A program made the translations under genes and the position numbers. Positions 37,001 to 49,161 of a DNA stretch of 64,000 bases are shown piece by piece. The notes beneath the pieces are model-generated. The model was not told the origin of the DNA and ran no database searches. It saw only the letters and a list, made by a program, of their open reading frames with translations. Source of the stretch: Neckera pumila (Eukaryota; Streptophyta; Bryopsida; Hypnales; Neckeraceae); contig OZ018409.1 of assembly GCA_963969595.1 (NCBI GenBank), positions 32,563,282-32,627,281 on the forward strand. The letters are read 5' to 3'. Every line of letters begins with the position of its first letter. The first letter of the stretch is position 1.

Positions 37001-37614
37001 TTATAGTACACTACACTATCTCAATTACTCTACTACAACTTAAAACGTTCCATCATTGGTAGTGCAAATAGAAGCTAAACTCTAGAAAAGCATAGTCTTT
37101 GCTTTGAATTGGAATATATTTGTTGCATTTTTTATGCATTGGCCTATACATGGGTTTTTTATAAAGTTGAGATGCAAGAAATAAACTTGAAATGGAAGCC
37201 ACACAAGTAAAGTGAAGAATTTGAAGCAACAATTAATTTTATATCATTTTTGTCTATTTTTACATCCACAATGATTTTTGGCCTCCATTGTTAACCTTTT
37301 GTGTCTTTTCATCGATAGTGCATTAATTCAATAGCCTATTGAATTATCTCCCCTCATCTAAGAAGCATTAAGCCATTTCTATTTGAAATTTGCCTTCATT
37401 AGATTCAAGCCTCTTTTTTGTAGTACAAAGACTTTCAAAATTCAAATTTTATGCATTATTAATTTTGGATATTTCCAAATTATTGATTTTAAAAAAATTG
37501 AGTTTTGCTACTCTTTGCGCTGCTAGTGGCGCTCAACTTGCGGTCTAGGAGACTAGAACTCCAAGAGTTTTTAAGACAAAAAATTTCAAAACATTGTCAT
37601 ATAAGGTAGGAGGC
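34051..37614. other. Long gene-free A+T-rich stretch
   Basis: I see no gene, RNA gene or clear transposon. A 113-codon minus-strand frame (34093-34434) is hydrophobic but has no recognisable domain. Short poly-A/T runs and ATTTA-type words dominate. Confidence 0.5.
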
Positions 37615-38013
37615 TTTGAAAGCAAGCATCTAAGGACTAATCCGCCTTTTTCATATGGTTTTTTGGATGGGATTATTTTTAGCTCATTTTTTAGACAAAG
37701 AAAAATAGGTTCTAATTGTAACACAAGTCGTTTTGAATTTTTTGGAGCATTTTCAAATTACTTATGAATTTTCAAACAAGAAGAGCCATAAATCCCTATT
37801 TATGATCCTAGGTCTTCCATAAATCGTTCATGTGCAACTTCTAGAGAGAAATGGGAAAAGCAAAGAGAATGATTGGCTCTTCCAATAAATAATATTTTTT
37901 AATCAATCCATTCCATGACTATAAAAGGTCCATTTAACAACCACCTCATGTCCATTTCAGGCAAGCCTATATGGGTGGTTCTAAATGCTTGCTCGCTTTT
38001 AGAACCTCCTACC
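37615..38013. mobile_element. Inverted-repeat element (GGTAGGAGG ends), 399 bp
   Basis: The left end GGTAGGAGGCTTTGAAAGC and the right end (inverse) GGTAGGAGGTTCTAAAAGCG, both followed by GCAAGCAT, form a terminal inverted repeat of about 37 bp. GGTAGGAGGTTC recurs alone near 52104. Confidence 0.65.
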
Positions 38014-38210
38014 ATAGAAATCACGATCTAGAAAGAATCATTATCAAAACTAATTTGGAAGAATAGGGTGAGCTTTTTGTCATTGAAGCAATTTTGTACA
38101 TGCACCCTCATCATTGAAGAGATGTAAAACAAAATTTTGGACATGACGCAAAATGTGATACATGTCTGTGGCATATACTTTTGCAAAGAGTTTGTGTAAA
38201 GTATACAAGA

Positions 38211-38332
38211 AAACAAGAATATAAACAACTCGTCCACAATGACTATAGTAGTCATTTCTTGTCCACAATGACTACAAAACAGTCATTTTGCAATCAGTCA
38301 TTGTGGACAAGTTGTTTATACCCTTGTTTTTT
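38211..38332. repeat. Imperfect hairpin with about 40-bp arms
   Basis: CAAGAATATAAACAACTCGT with CCACAATGACTA is mirrored at 38295-38332 as CATTGTGGACAAGTTGTTTA. A third TTGTCCACAATGACTA lies between the arms. Confidence 0.7.
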
Positions 38333-39746
38333 GGTAGTGGTATAGTTGGGCTATTGTTTGACGTTGGCATAGCAATATTGTAAACGTCTTGGGCATGCAA
38401 CACAACTTTCATCTTCATTTCAATATCAAGAGGAAACCAACTTGTTTGTGGTATTCATTGAGTTGTAGATGGTGCATGGATTTACAACATTAGAAGTGTC
38501 AATGTGAAATTTGAAAATTGGGTTTCAATTTTTATATAGGCCTAATCCCAACTTTAGACATTGAATCTTTCTAGCAATGCAAAGATACAAGAATCCGTTC
38601 TCCACAAACATCACAAAAATGTCAAATGGTCAAATTGAAGCACAATATCTTTAAAAAAAAATTGGCAAAAATAAATAAAACTCATCCAAGAACAAAAGGT
38701 GATGAAAGAGCACCAATTTCAAAGCCGAATGGACTACAAAAAGCAATTCATAGAGTTCAAACCTAAAAACACTTTCTCCAAGCAAGATCTAGTAAATATT
38801 ATGCAAAAACTCTCCACCCAAAAACAAGATGAATAGGAGATAGGAGGCAAGTAAGACCACTATTTGGGATCAAAGTAGTTGTGGCTTTAATGATGATACT
38901 TTAGTCTTGGTGCTTCAAACTTATGGCACTTTAGTTGTGTTGCATCAAATGAAACCTATATCCATCAATATAGAAATTCCAAACCTAACTTAGGTTGTCA
39001 CTAAAATTAAACAATACTTCTAGTAGATTTTTTGTATTAATACTATGATGAATATACTAAAATATGATATGAATCAAATAACATCAAACAAATAAATTTA
39101 ATACAATTGAATGTACTAACTATAGTATTTGTCTAAACATGTCGTTTCTAAAATTATTTGCAAAATTCAATGTTGAATCAATAAATTTTATAGCAAAATT
39201 CATTTTTTAAAGCAATTTCCAAGTTGTTTTTAAGACTCAATCACAGCATTACTTTTGTAGAATGCTAAAAGAATTATAACCTAACATATTTTTTAATCAA
39301 AATTAATATACATATTTTTTAATTTAATTTAATTCATTTTTGTAAGTTGTTTGAAAATATATATAAGAGCAATTTGATAACATTTGTATATAGATTTTAA
39401 TAAAATAAATGTGACTCTTTGAATTCAATGCCCGCATTCTTTCAAAAAAAATTTAATTTTTTTTGCAAATGATATAAAATTTCTATTGCTTATATGTGTG
39501 ACTAGTGATTTATGAACTTAGTTTGTATAACTTTTTATACCTAGATTTTATTTTTCTTGATGTAATTTTTGAAGTGACGTATATTCTAATGTATAGCTAA
39601 AGCAATGCACAATTGCATAAACAATTATACGTATTAATTATTTTATTAGAATCATTATATGAGCAATGGCATAATAATACTCAATTGCATGCACTACTTC
39701 TTGCATCAAGTGTTTGACACAATTTTGTTTTTAATATCTAACATTC
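38333..39746. other. Intergenic A+T-rich DNA
   Basis: No gene or element end recognised. Confidence 0.5.
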
Positions 39747-40263
39747 TACTCCCTCTAGCCCAAAATAAATCCAGGGCTTCCTAAAAATGGCTAGATTAAT
39801 GCGTGAGTTGCTCCTATTTTGAAGGAATTGCATAGTTATTGTAGCTTTTACTAAAGCCCACTAGGTGTGAAAGAATGGAAGTTGATAGTGAAGTGGTGCA
39901 TGCAAAAATTACTTTTGAATGACGTCCATTGATGTCCTATGTATTCAATTTCGACAATGTCTTGTGATTCAACTTAAGGAAATTTTCAACAAGAGATTTG
40001 TTAGTAGCAGATTTCAACAAGAGATTTTGTATAGTTTTAGGATGAATTCTTCACCTTTGGTTGGTTAGAAGTTGTATTTTGATTCCCTATGTAGGAATTG
40101 AATTGCTATATAGTCTTTGATGCAAGACATCTGCAGATTCTTTTGCTTCAAGGTGTTCAAACTAGCTTCATATGTTGTCCGTCAAGTTGTAGAGAGCCAT
40201 TTAAATTTAATTTGGAACAAGTATATTTAGAAACCCTGGATTTATTTTGAAACAAAAAGAATA
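39747..40263. mobile_element. Stowaway/mariner-like element, 517 bp
   Basis: The left end TACTCCCTCTAGCCC and the right end (inverse) TATTCTTTTTGTTTC both run on into AAAATAAATCCAGGG. TA bounds both sides. No transposase frame inside. Confidence 0.75.
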
Positions 40264-40942
40264 TAATATTTCAAAAAAAAAAAATTGGATTTTCAAATAT
40301 TTTTAAAATTGATTGATTGTAACATATGTGTTTTCAAATAAAGTATACTTTGGTGAATATTTGAGTTGACACAAAACTAATTATCTTTAGTTGGAAAAAC
40401 TTCATTTTACATAAATTTAGAATATCATATTTTTTCCCAAAAGACACACATCTATTTGTAAGATTGTGCCAACCTCCAACCAAACTACAACATGAATTGA
40501 AATTTATCAATATTTAAAGATATTTATGTTTTGTAACTCTGGCAAGTGCTATATATTATCATGTGCAATATAATATCACTATGCACTTATCTTGTAATTA
40601 AGTAACATATAAACTCATTGTATGCTAAATTCCAAAAATTAAACAATTAAATTACATAAAGTTCTTACAATATAGCAATGACAAGCACGTTTTGTTGCAC
40701 TATCCAATTAACACTATGATTTGATATTGTGATGATTTTTTTATGTATTGGAAAGTCTATAATATAGTGTAAAAAATAAAATAAAATAAAATAATTGGTT
40801 ATATCTTTTTCATTTAACATTACTAGCTATCTATTTTTGGGCTTGTACATTTGCCTTTGGTATACATCAATAACATAGATTTTTAGTATAATTAGTTATT
40901 CCTAGAATTTATAAACATCATAGAGATTGGTCATGGAAAATT
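40264..40942. other. Intergenic A+T-rich DNA
   Basis: No gene or element end recognised. Confidence 0.5.
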
Positions 40943-41238
40943 CATTAGAGAAAAAATCAGCCCTCCGGAGGGCCTCTCTAAGGACCCCTATAATATCCTG
41001 AAATTTTGTTTATCGGATCTGAAAAATTATTTTTTCCTTTATTTCTGCGCAGCTGAAACTGCAGTGATAGTGATGCAAGAACTCAAATTTACGAATAAAA
41101 AATTAACTAAGAAAAAAAAAAAAAAAATTGCAAAACTTTGACTGCTCACCGGGGGTACTTTTTCAGGTTGACAAGCTTGAAATAGCTTGGCATGTCAATC
41201 TAGAAAAGCCCTCTAGAGGGCTGATTTTTTCTCTAATG
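40943..41238. mobile_element. CATTAGAG-type MITE, 296 bp
   Basis: CATTAGAGAAAAAATCAGCC and (inverse) CATTAGAGAAAAAATCAGCC are identical ends, followed by CTCCGGAGGG and CTCTAGAGGG palindromes. The internal GAAACTGCAGTGATAGTG and AAATAGCTTGGC blocks match the 15.1- and 48.8-kb copies. This is the best-preserved member. Confidence 0.88.
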
Positions 41239-41619
41239 TTCAAAGCATCCAAAGTGGTCAAAATTCAAAGTTCAATGTTTTATTTTGCTAGTCTACTTCA
41301 ATTGCATCATGAAGATGCATAAACATAAATAAAATAATTTGGATCTAAAAAAATAATATGCCCAATACACAAGCCAAAATGTGATCTAAAAAACAAGCCA
41401 ATTTGTAGTGCATGATTATGCATATTAAGTCTATTTCACAATGGGACTTTACAACCTTTTATAGAACTATTCTTTTCAAATGAAGATATTAACAAAAAAA
41501 TTATCTAAACTTAAAATTACTTTATCCATAATCTATAAATAAATTGTATTTAACATTATTAGTTCTCTAGTGCACTAATTTTTGCCCAATTTGACCAAGT
41601 GGTTGTAGAATCCTTTGGT

Positions 41620-41799
41620 GAATTGTATTTTTTCTTTGTAGGGCCATTTGACTTTTGATAAAAGTGTAAGTACATGAAAACAAAAAAATATATTTTTAGA
41701 TTAAGAATATTTAAAAAATATTGTTTTTTATTCTCGCTGTAATTGCACACCTATCAAAAGTCAAATGGCCCTACAAAAGGCCTTAGATCTTTTCTAATG
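41620..41799. mobile_element. CATTAGAG-type MITE, partial palindromic copy
   Basis: TGTAGGGCCATTTGACTTTT near 41637 is inverted at 41752-41776. The right end TTTCTAATG and a TGTAATTGCACAC block match the 15.9- and 49.4-kb members. Confidence 0.55.
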
Positions 41800-41830
41800 A
41801 TTCAAGAAGTCAAGATGTGTTAAATGTAAA

Positions 41831-42132
41831 CATTAGATGTTATTGGAGGGCATTGGAGGGCCGTTTTAGGCCCATTCCGCAATTTGTTTTTGATGCAAGG
41901 ATGGAATGTCAAGCTACTGTCAAAATTCTAATTATCCAAAAAAAAAATTTAAAAAAAAAATTGCTTTTGAAATTTAAAAAATTAAAAATTAGAAAAAAAT
42001 TAGAAAAAAAAAAATGATGTGGCTGAAGTTTGGCCACGTCGCATTGTTGTGCTACGCTACTGTGGCGCAGTGCAACGCATTCCCTGCAGATGGGAACTTG
42101 GAGCCCTTTGCGTGGGCCAAATCGCCTCTAAT
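41831..42132. mobile_element. CATTAGATG-type MITE, about 302 bp
   Basis: The left end CATTAGATGTTATTGGAGGG is followed by GCATTGGAGGGCCG. The right end CCTCTAAT is eroded. G+C-richer internal sequence with GTGGCGCAGTGCAACGC. Confidence 0.6.
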
Positions 42133-42651
42133 AAACATTGGTGCTAGCACGTATATAGACTATGACAGAATTACAATGGAGTGATGGAAATGCCCTTCAC
42201 TTTGACCTAGTCACAAATTGAATGCATAAACTAGCTATTATAGAATGTTACTAAATTGGACACTATAAGTTATTTCTAAAAATATCAAAGTGTCCTTTCA
42301 GGGGACACAATAGATAGGGTAGATTTTTAAGATTTTAATTTATAAGGTTTTTGGTAATGTATAATTTTTATTTCAATTGGTGTACAAGAGTTGAAAAAGG
42401 GCAACAAAAAAACCACAAAAATTGGAATTTAAAAAAAACATTAATACATACTCCGTAATATTTTTGCCTATGTTGAAAACTTTGGTTTGTTCCATTTGAA
42501 TAAATTATGAAAAAATTATTTAGCTTCTTGTTTTGCAAGCAGTTTAAGCATCTTTACCAAAAAAATAACTTATTGGATTTGCTTATAGGTTCAGTTTTTA
42601 CATTTTCAAAAAAAAAATGCTCATTTTGATTGTTAGAATACTCTCACTATT
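42133..42651. other. A+T-rich spacer between two CATTAGATG elements
   Basis: No gene recognised. It could be host DNA or the inside of a composite element spanning 41831-42940. Confidence 0.45.
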
Positions 42652-42940
42652 CATTAGATGACATTCGAGGCCTCTATGAGATTGCGAGTTATCTTGCGTT
42701 CCTAGACTGCGGGAATGCAGGATAACTACTAGCTGATGTGGCCGACACCGTGCCACTTCATTTGCGGAGGAAAACTTAAAATGATATTTGGGAAGAAATT
42801 ATATTTTATTTAAAAAAATTTCTTTTTGAAAAAAAAATTTTGACAGCCTATACCGACTGTTCGTAGAATCGACCCAATAGTGGGAACGGGCCTGAAACGG
42901 CCCTCCAATGCCCTCCAATGCCCTCCAATGTCATCTAATG
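42652..42940. mobile_element. CATTAGATG-type MITE, 289 bp
   Basis: The left end CATTAGATGACATTCGAGGC and the right end (inverse) CATTAGATGACATTGGAGGG match. The right side repeats GCCCTCCAAT three times. Internal GATGTGGCCGACAC resembles the neighbour at 41.8 kb. Confidence 0.75.
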
Positions 42941-43749
42941 GATATTAATATATTACAATTCAATCTTAAATAAAGTTATTAACAAATTTGTTTTCCCCTC
43001 TCTCTTATACTTTCTTTTATTTAAATTTTTTTTAAAGAATGAAAATTAGCTTTTTCTTTTGAGAATCTTTTCCTAGAGTCTCAATTCAATTCTTTATGAT
43101 AAAAAGCTTTTAATGCAAAATTTTAAATGCAAAATTTTTTAGTTAGGAGGATTTAAAATCTTTAAAACCAGTTTACCACAATGATGCCACATTTAACAAC
43201 TTCTGGACTTTCAACTGAATTATGGAAAAAACGTTCAAAAATCTCTAGATAGTAACATCTAGAGATCTCCAGACGTTTGTATAAATCTTTAGATGCTTTG
43301 TATAGATCTCTTGATGTTTTACACAAACTCCCAATGATTATCTCTTGATGTTTTTTCTCCAGATATTAATTTTGGACTCTTCCAAAGTCCAAAAGTAGTT
43401 AAATGTGGCACTATGCCCAAAATTTGTGTTTTCTTCACTTTGAACTTAAATATTTTGCAATCTTATATGGTCAAAGCTTCTGAAATTTCTTCCACACATT
43501 TATACACTAATATTATAGTGCAAGTTCCTATGCAAAAAATTATAAAAATTATAAAAAATTGTGTAGAAATGGAAATTTTGATTGATTTTTGACGCAAAAG
43601 GCCTTGGTCAATATAAGTTAAAAGTTGTGTGTTTCATGTCATCATTGCATTGGCTAAAGTAAGTACCCCCAAAACCTCTACTTTTTTGGCTTTTTGCTAC
43701 TGTGCCTAGTTATAATTAAATTCATTAAATTTCCATATTTACTCATTTT
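42941..43749. other. Intergenic A+T-rich DNA with degenerate short repeats
   Basis: At 43230-43370 a phrase like ATCTYTAGATGTTTTGTATA recurs about five times with drift. Nothing coding. Confidence 0.45.
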
Positions 43750-44167
43750 GGCAAGTGAAAGTAAGTTTTAATTATGCACCAAAGAATGAAAGAACGTGAC
43801 ATTTTGATACTATAAGCAAAAGTTATGAAGGTTCAATTTTTTTTTGGTAGAGGTCTTGAAATCGTTTCTTCTTAAATAGGTACATATTGATTAATTTTAA
43901 GAATGTCCTCAGAGTGATTGTAGTAGTTTAGGTTTAGTGGCACATATGGAGGTGCCTATCTAATTATGGCTTAAGATAGGCACCCACCCAAATGCACCAC
44001 TGACCCTAACCCCCCATCTTCAATATGTATACCTCTCCAAAATCAATTATCGAAACCTAATATGTAGAAGAAACTCTTTTAGAAGGAAATTTTGTTCCTT
44101 CATAACTCTTGCATATGGCATTCAATTGTGGTGTTCTTTGGTGCGTTGGAACCTCCTTTCACTTGCC
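43750..44167. mobile_element. Foldback element with about 200-bp arms
   Basis: The left arm starts GGCAAGTGAAAGTAAG, the right arm (inverse) GGCAAGTGAAAGGAGGTTCC. The arms pair with drift up to a centre near 43965 (GGTGCCTATCT / AGATAGGCACC). A related single arm lies at 56144. Confidence 0.75.
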
Positions 44168-44239
44168 AGTATGAAAATTTGAACAGTCTAATAATAGTAA
44201 TAATAGTAACTAGGCATGGTAGCAAGATGTGACGGTTTG

Positions 44240-45300
44240 GGGTACGTGTCTCTACCTTAGTTAAAATGAAGTGGACACTGCATGCCTAGGACTGAAGATC
44301 AGTTTTGCAGTTCACATGACGTACGTCGAAACTGGTTCTCGATCCACTACTAACAGAATTAAATTAATATTCAATAGACTGTGCTCGCTCATCACTGATC
44401 TTGCCCTAGCTCGATCTTCAGCAGTAAGTTCCATTTTCTATCTGCTAACAGTTCTTAACTTGAATGGAGAACTACATTCTCCTTCCTTCTACGAATTCTT
44501 CTCTTTCCAGCAGATTCTAGAGTCCTTCGATCTGCTGGACCTCCGGCTCCAGCCTTAATTAACTTCCTGCACGTCGACTCTAGCTCTTTATTATTTCCAT
44601 TCAAAGTTCTGCGAACCCGTCTGCGATCGAAGCTAGAATGATCGGAGGAGGGAACAGTAGTCGGGTGATAATTAAATGGACTGAAGTGTCATGGTGTTCA
44701 TAACTGAGATTGCTTCCGAAATGTGGGTTCTTCAATTATCAAGCTTCTGCCAATTCATCATGATGTTGGTCGATCGATCGATGCTACCTGCTGCTCCTGC
44801 TCCTGCTGCAGCAGTGCAGCTACTGTAAGATCGATCGATAGTGCCATCGATCTAGCTCATTATATATCTCGAAGGAAGGCGAGCGAGCTCTGATCAATGT
44901 ACCGATCAATGTACAGCAGCACAGCTAGTACAGTACATTGAATTGATATAAGTACTTATACAGTAGTACTGGAACCCCATTTGAAGTTCTGATCGATCGA
45001 TCTCCAGTGAGGTATTGATGGACATACTTACACCCCTGTTTCATTAATTTATTATGAATATCTCCTTCTACCTGACCGTATATTTTTCCTCCAGCTAGCT
45101 ACTTGCATTGGAGCTGCACTGATTTGGTTCATTAGTTGGGGCCTTCATCAATTGTGAAGGTCAAGATTTGCAACCAATCATTTGCTGTCACAACAGATCG
45201 ATGAGAAAGGCTCACCTTGCGTTGGGACATTAATTTATTCACACTCAATACACAGGGAGAGTGAGCCTTCCTTCCTCAGACATACAATTACAAAAAAAAT
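44240..45300. other. Mixed-composition island, possible non-coding transcript
   Basis: About 1 kb of low-repeat, G+C-richer DNA in A+T-rich surroundings, with many GATCGATC and CTGCTGC words. GTAAGTT at 44424 and TTTCCAG ending at 44510 would make an 87-base GT-AG intron on the plus strand. The longest frame (44271-44558) crosses that intron and shows no known domain. Confidence 0.35.
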
Positions 45301-45943
45301 TATGATATATAATACCGTAGTGCAATTGTTTCTGCCAAAGGAGGACAAAAGCATTTAAAAATTTAACTGTATTGTATTTGTCATTGTCATTGTGGCCAGG
45401 CTAGCTAGGGAAGTTCTAAAAGTTTGTGCCCAAACCAAATTATTTACACACACTCGGGGTTAATTTCAAGAATTTTGTATATATTGTTAGCTCTTTACGT
45501 AAATCCAAATGATCCCGTTTTGTCAGAGATTCAGCGTATTTTTGCTTATGTCATAAATTTTGTAAGAAAAGTTATTAGCATATTTTTGCTTATTACCTTT
45601 GGACGAATGAGTTGTTATTTGGATGTTGAGGCATGATCCTTTGTTCATCATCCGAAATCTTATATTAATGCACTTTGGGGTGCTAACTTAGCCACTTAGG
45701 GCGAGACTTAGGGGTCAATAGTTCATGAATTATGAATAAGTTTGCATAGACAATTGCTACACCAATTTTTCAATTGTACAGTTGGAATTGTTTTGAAGAA
45801 CACAAGCAATTTTTAGAAGCTTTAGACTTTAGTGGTTACAAAGTAATGTTGAATTGAATCTTTTCATCCTCAAAAGTAACAAGTTAGACAACAAGAAAAA
45901 CTTATTATATTTGGAACCTTTCTTTTTATGGATTAATTCTTTA
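45301..45943. other. Intergenic A+T-rich DNA
   Basis: A 70-codon frame at 45424-45636 is hydrophobic but unrecognised. Nothing else seen. Confidence 0.45.
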
Positions 45944-46854
45944 TTAACCCCTAAAGGACCAAGGCCTTTTTTCTGCCAAAAAACTCTCAAAACTGCCATT
46001 TCTAGAGCAAACAGTAAAAAAATCTGAAAAATGTTTTTTTTGCACATCCAACCGTAAGATCTTATACCTAACTAGTTTGACAATGTGTGGAAAAAATTTC
46101 AGAATTTTTGACCACACAGATTGCAAGATATTTGCATTTAAAATTAAAAAAACAAGATTTTCAGGACTAGATTTTTGACTTTGAACATTTTTAACTTAAA
46201 CTTTTTGCACTACAGAGTTTTGAGCTTTAAATCTTTATGGTGCAGAATTGAGTTGAGAGTCTAGGAAAAAAAAAGAAATTAAAAAAACTTAATTTTCATT
46301 CTTAAAAAAATTATTAAGTAGAAGATAGTACAAGATAGAGGAAAATCTAAAATATTAATATCTTTTAGATGGAATTAAAATGCACTAATTCCAATGGTGA
46401 GATTGTTCTAGCAAGAAAACTAAACCATACGGAACTTTTTTTTTTTTTAAATTGCAAAAATTGCATTCTAAAATGAATCCTACAAGTTATTTTTTTCAAG
46501 AAGATGCTCTAATTGCCCAAGAAACAAGATTGTCCATAACTTTCTCATACAAAATCCAAATGAAATGAATCAAAGCTTCCCAAATAGGCAAAAATATAAT
46601 CTACAAGGAAAAAAAAATTGAATTTAAATTTTTTGCAAATTTTTTTTACTGCCCCCTCTCCCCTGTTTTGAGCTTATTTGGACATAACTTTTGTTCTTAG
46701 GCACCGATTGAAAAAAAAATTATATTCCCACGAAGCTTATCAACTTTCTATCTTTAAGAAAAGTTTCAGAAAATAACGACAAAATTTCAGCCCGTAGGTA
46801 CCTGCCTGAAATCCCATTTGTCCCCCCAAGGGACAATGGTCCTTTAGGGGTTAA
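45944..46854 (-). mobile_element. TTAA-type transposon, copy 4 (subfamily B)
   Basis: TTAACCCCTAAAGGACC at the left and its exact inverse GGTCCTTTAGGGGTTAA at the right: perfect ends over 17 bp, 911 bp in all. The body is the reverse of the 52.1-kb copy. Flanks outside TTAA (CTTTA / TGCCGG) are not duplicated. Confidence 0.93.
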
Positions 46855-47829
46855 TGCCGGCCAAAGACAATAACTTACACAATTTGTAAGACACATACAT
46901 TTTATTAGAAAAAATTGAACGATGAACTATGCATTTGAAAAATAATGAAAAAAAACTTTGAAAGAAAGTATCAATATAACTATATCTTGCACTTAGAAAG
47001 GTATCCAATATTTAACTAATTATGGGCAAACCCCCAAACCAAAATTAATATCTAGTACGCGTAAAATGGTGAATATATGAAATATATAGTCCAAAGGTAG
47101 ACTTTTGAATTAAAAAATGAATCAAAATCATCATTTTGGATAAAAATAAATAAAATAACAAATACATTGACAAGTTTTGATTGCTAGCCAATACATTTTT
47201 AATTACAATAAACATCTATAATTTTGAGAAAAGTTCAAAATTAGTTAAATTTGGGTTAGATTCATCACAATGAAATTTTGACATAATATACTTCAAAGAT
47301 TTGTCTATATAATGTTATGCCTAAATTATCAAAATTAATCAAAATTCAATAATTCATTATTTTCTGGTATTGAAAATGAGCCCAAATTTTCTTTAATGTA
47401 GTATTGGCTTTTGGTATTTCTTCTAGGTTAGCTAAATTGGTAATTGATTGGTGCTAAAGGTATTGGTATGGGTACAATGATGTAAGGTAATGCTAAAGGC
47501 CTTCATGTTTCCCGAAGGTTCCCGAGCTAATCTAGGCAAAGGAAATGATTTTCAAAACATTATTTTATCCACTAACAACAAAAGCATTCAAAATTTAAAG
47601 GGCAATTGCTAGAGAAATTCTTCATAAAATCTATCATATAATGTATCATTGGAAAATGTTTGAAACTGTATTTTTAATGGTACAAACTAAATCTTTCAAT
47701 TCAAAAATTTGAAAACATTTAAAGTCTTCAAATTTGGTTGCTTAATTACAATTTGTGAATGAAATAGATAATAAATGCTCAAAACCTAAGGCATGCATAT
47801 ATGCTAAAGATAAAAAAGAAGCAACCCTT
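46855..47829. other. Intergenic A+T-rich DNA
   Basis: No gene or element end recognised. Confidence 0.5.
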
Positions 47830-48761
47830 TTAACCCCTAAAGGACCAACATGCGTTTTTTGGCTGTATAGAAATTTTGGGCAGGTACGTGTGACTAGAGA
47901 TATCCATATTTGAGGCTGAAATTTTAACAGAAGGTGGGGGCGAGGAATATCTTCATGTGTACCAAGTTTCATGACATTTCGAAATACGAGTCAAAAGTTA
48001 TAACCTGATATGTTACTTTTTTTCGTAACCGGGCAGTTTGGGCAGATCAGAAAAAATCATTTTTTCCGGAATTTTTTTTTGAAATTGGTTCTCTACATTT
48101 ATATATACTTAAAAAGCTTTGAGTCACTCCATTTCAATCAATGAGTCAAAAGTTATGAGGGTTTTTGGTTTGCGGGCAGTTATGGATTCTCTACTCTAAA
48201 AAAAAATTTAAAGTCGTTTATTTAACTCAATTTTCAATATTTTTGGAAAAAAATAAAATCTTAGAATGTAGATTGATTATTACAACATTACAACCGTTGG
48301 GATTAACATTTTTAAATTCCATGATTAAATTTATAACAATTTAGTATTTTGAGTCATTTTCTACTTCTTTCTACTTACTATTTTTTTCCTATATGTTGTA
48401 CAATTCCAAATGATGTGAAATTTTTCACGCATATAGACAACTTGTTTAGGAAATTGAATTCAAAGAAGCACCACCTTTATCGGCATCTTTTCATTGAAAA
48501 GTGAGCTTGCAAAGTGCAGCTGCCCGGTTTTTCGCAGAATTGAAAAAATGGTTTTCAAGACTTTGAATGCTTATATCTTATGATCCACACGGTGGAATTT
48601 TCTGAAATTTTTACCACATGTTTTCAAAATATCATACTACAAGATCCTACGGTTATATGTGTCAAAAATTGTTTTTTTTCCAAAAATTTGGTAGTTGTAT
48701 TAGAAATGGCAGTTTTGGAGCGTTTTTGGTGATTACATAGTCATGAAACTTTAGGGATTAA
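47830..48761 (+). mobile_element. TTAA-type transposon, copy 5 (subfamily A)
   Basis: Left end TTAACCCCTAAAGGACCAA, right end ACTTTAGGGATTAA, 932 bp. The body follows subfamily A, but its left part has TTTTGGGCAGGTAC, as in subfamily B, so it links the two. Confidence 0.9.
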
Positions 48762-48821
48762 GGCTCCGATTCTTTTCTGATGTTCGATATCGTTGGTATT
48801 GTGAAAAAAATCCCCATAATA

Positions 48822-49161
48822 CATTAGAGGAAATTTTAGGCCTTTGGAGGGCTACTCCACGGCCCTCCGAGGTACCCTGAAATTTGTTTTTTTTGCTGAA
48901 AAACTCATTTTTCTCCTATTTCCGCCCTGTTGAAACTGCAGCCGCAGTGGCGTCGGAACCAAAATTCCGAATAAAAATTTATTAAAACAATAATCATAAT
49001 AATAAAATTATTAAAAATAAAAAAAATAAAAAAAATAAAAAATAAATAGCAAAAGCTGACTACTCACCGTAGCAGTCAGCTTGGTGTGACAGACCAAGCT
49101 TTTAATAGCTTGGTTTGTCACATTCTAACAGCCCTCTAGAGGATTTAGTTTTTCTCTAATA
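48822..49161. mobile_element. CATTAGAG-type MITE, 340 bp
   Basis: Ends CATTAGAGG and (inverse) TATTAGAGAAAAACTAA, with GGAGGGC and CCCTCTAGAGG inside. The GAAACTGCAGCCGCAGTGGCG block corresponds to the one in the 40.9-kb copy. Confidence 0.8.

Noticed and set aside
45200..45280. miR156-like hairpin (GAGAGTGAGCC opposite GGCTCAC)
   Set aside because: Only 11 core positions match miR156 and the stem holds about 12 pairs before mismatches accumulate, which is too weak for a miRNA precursor.
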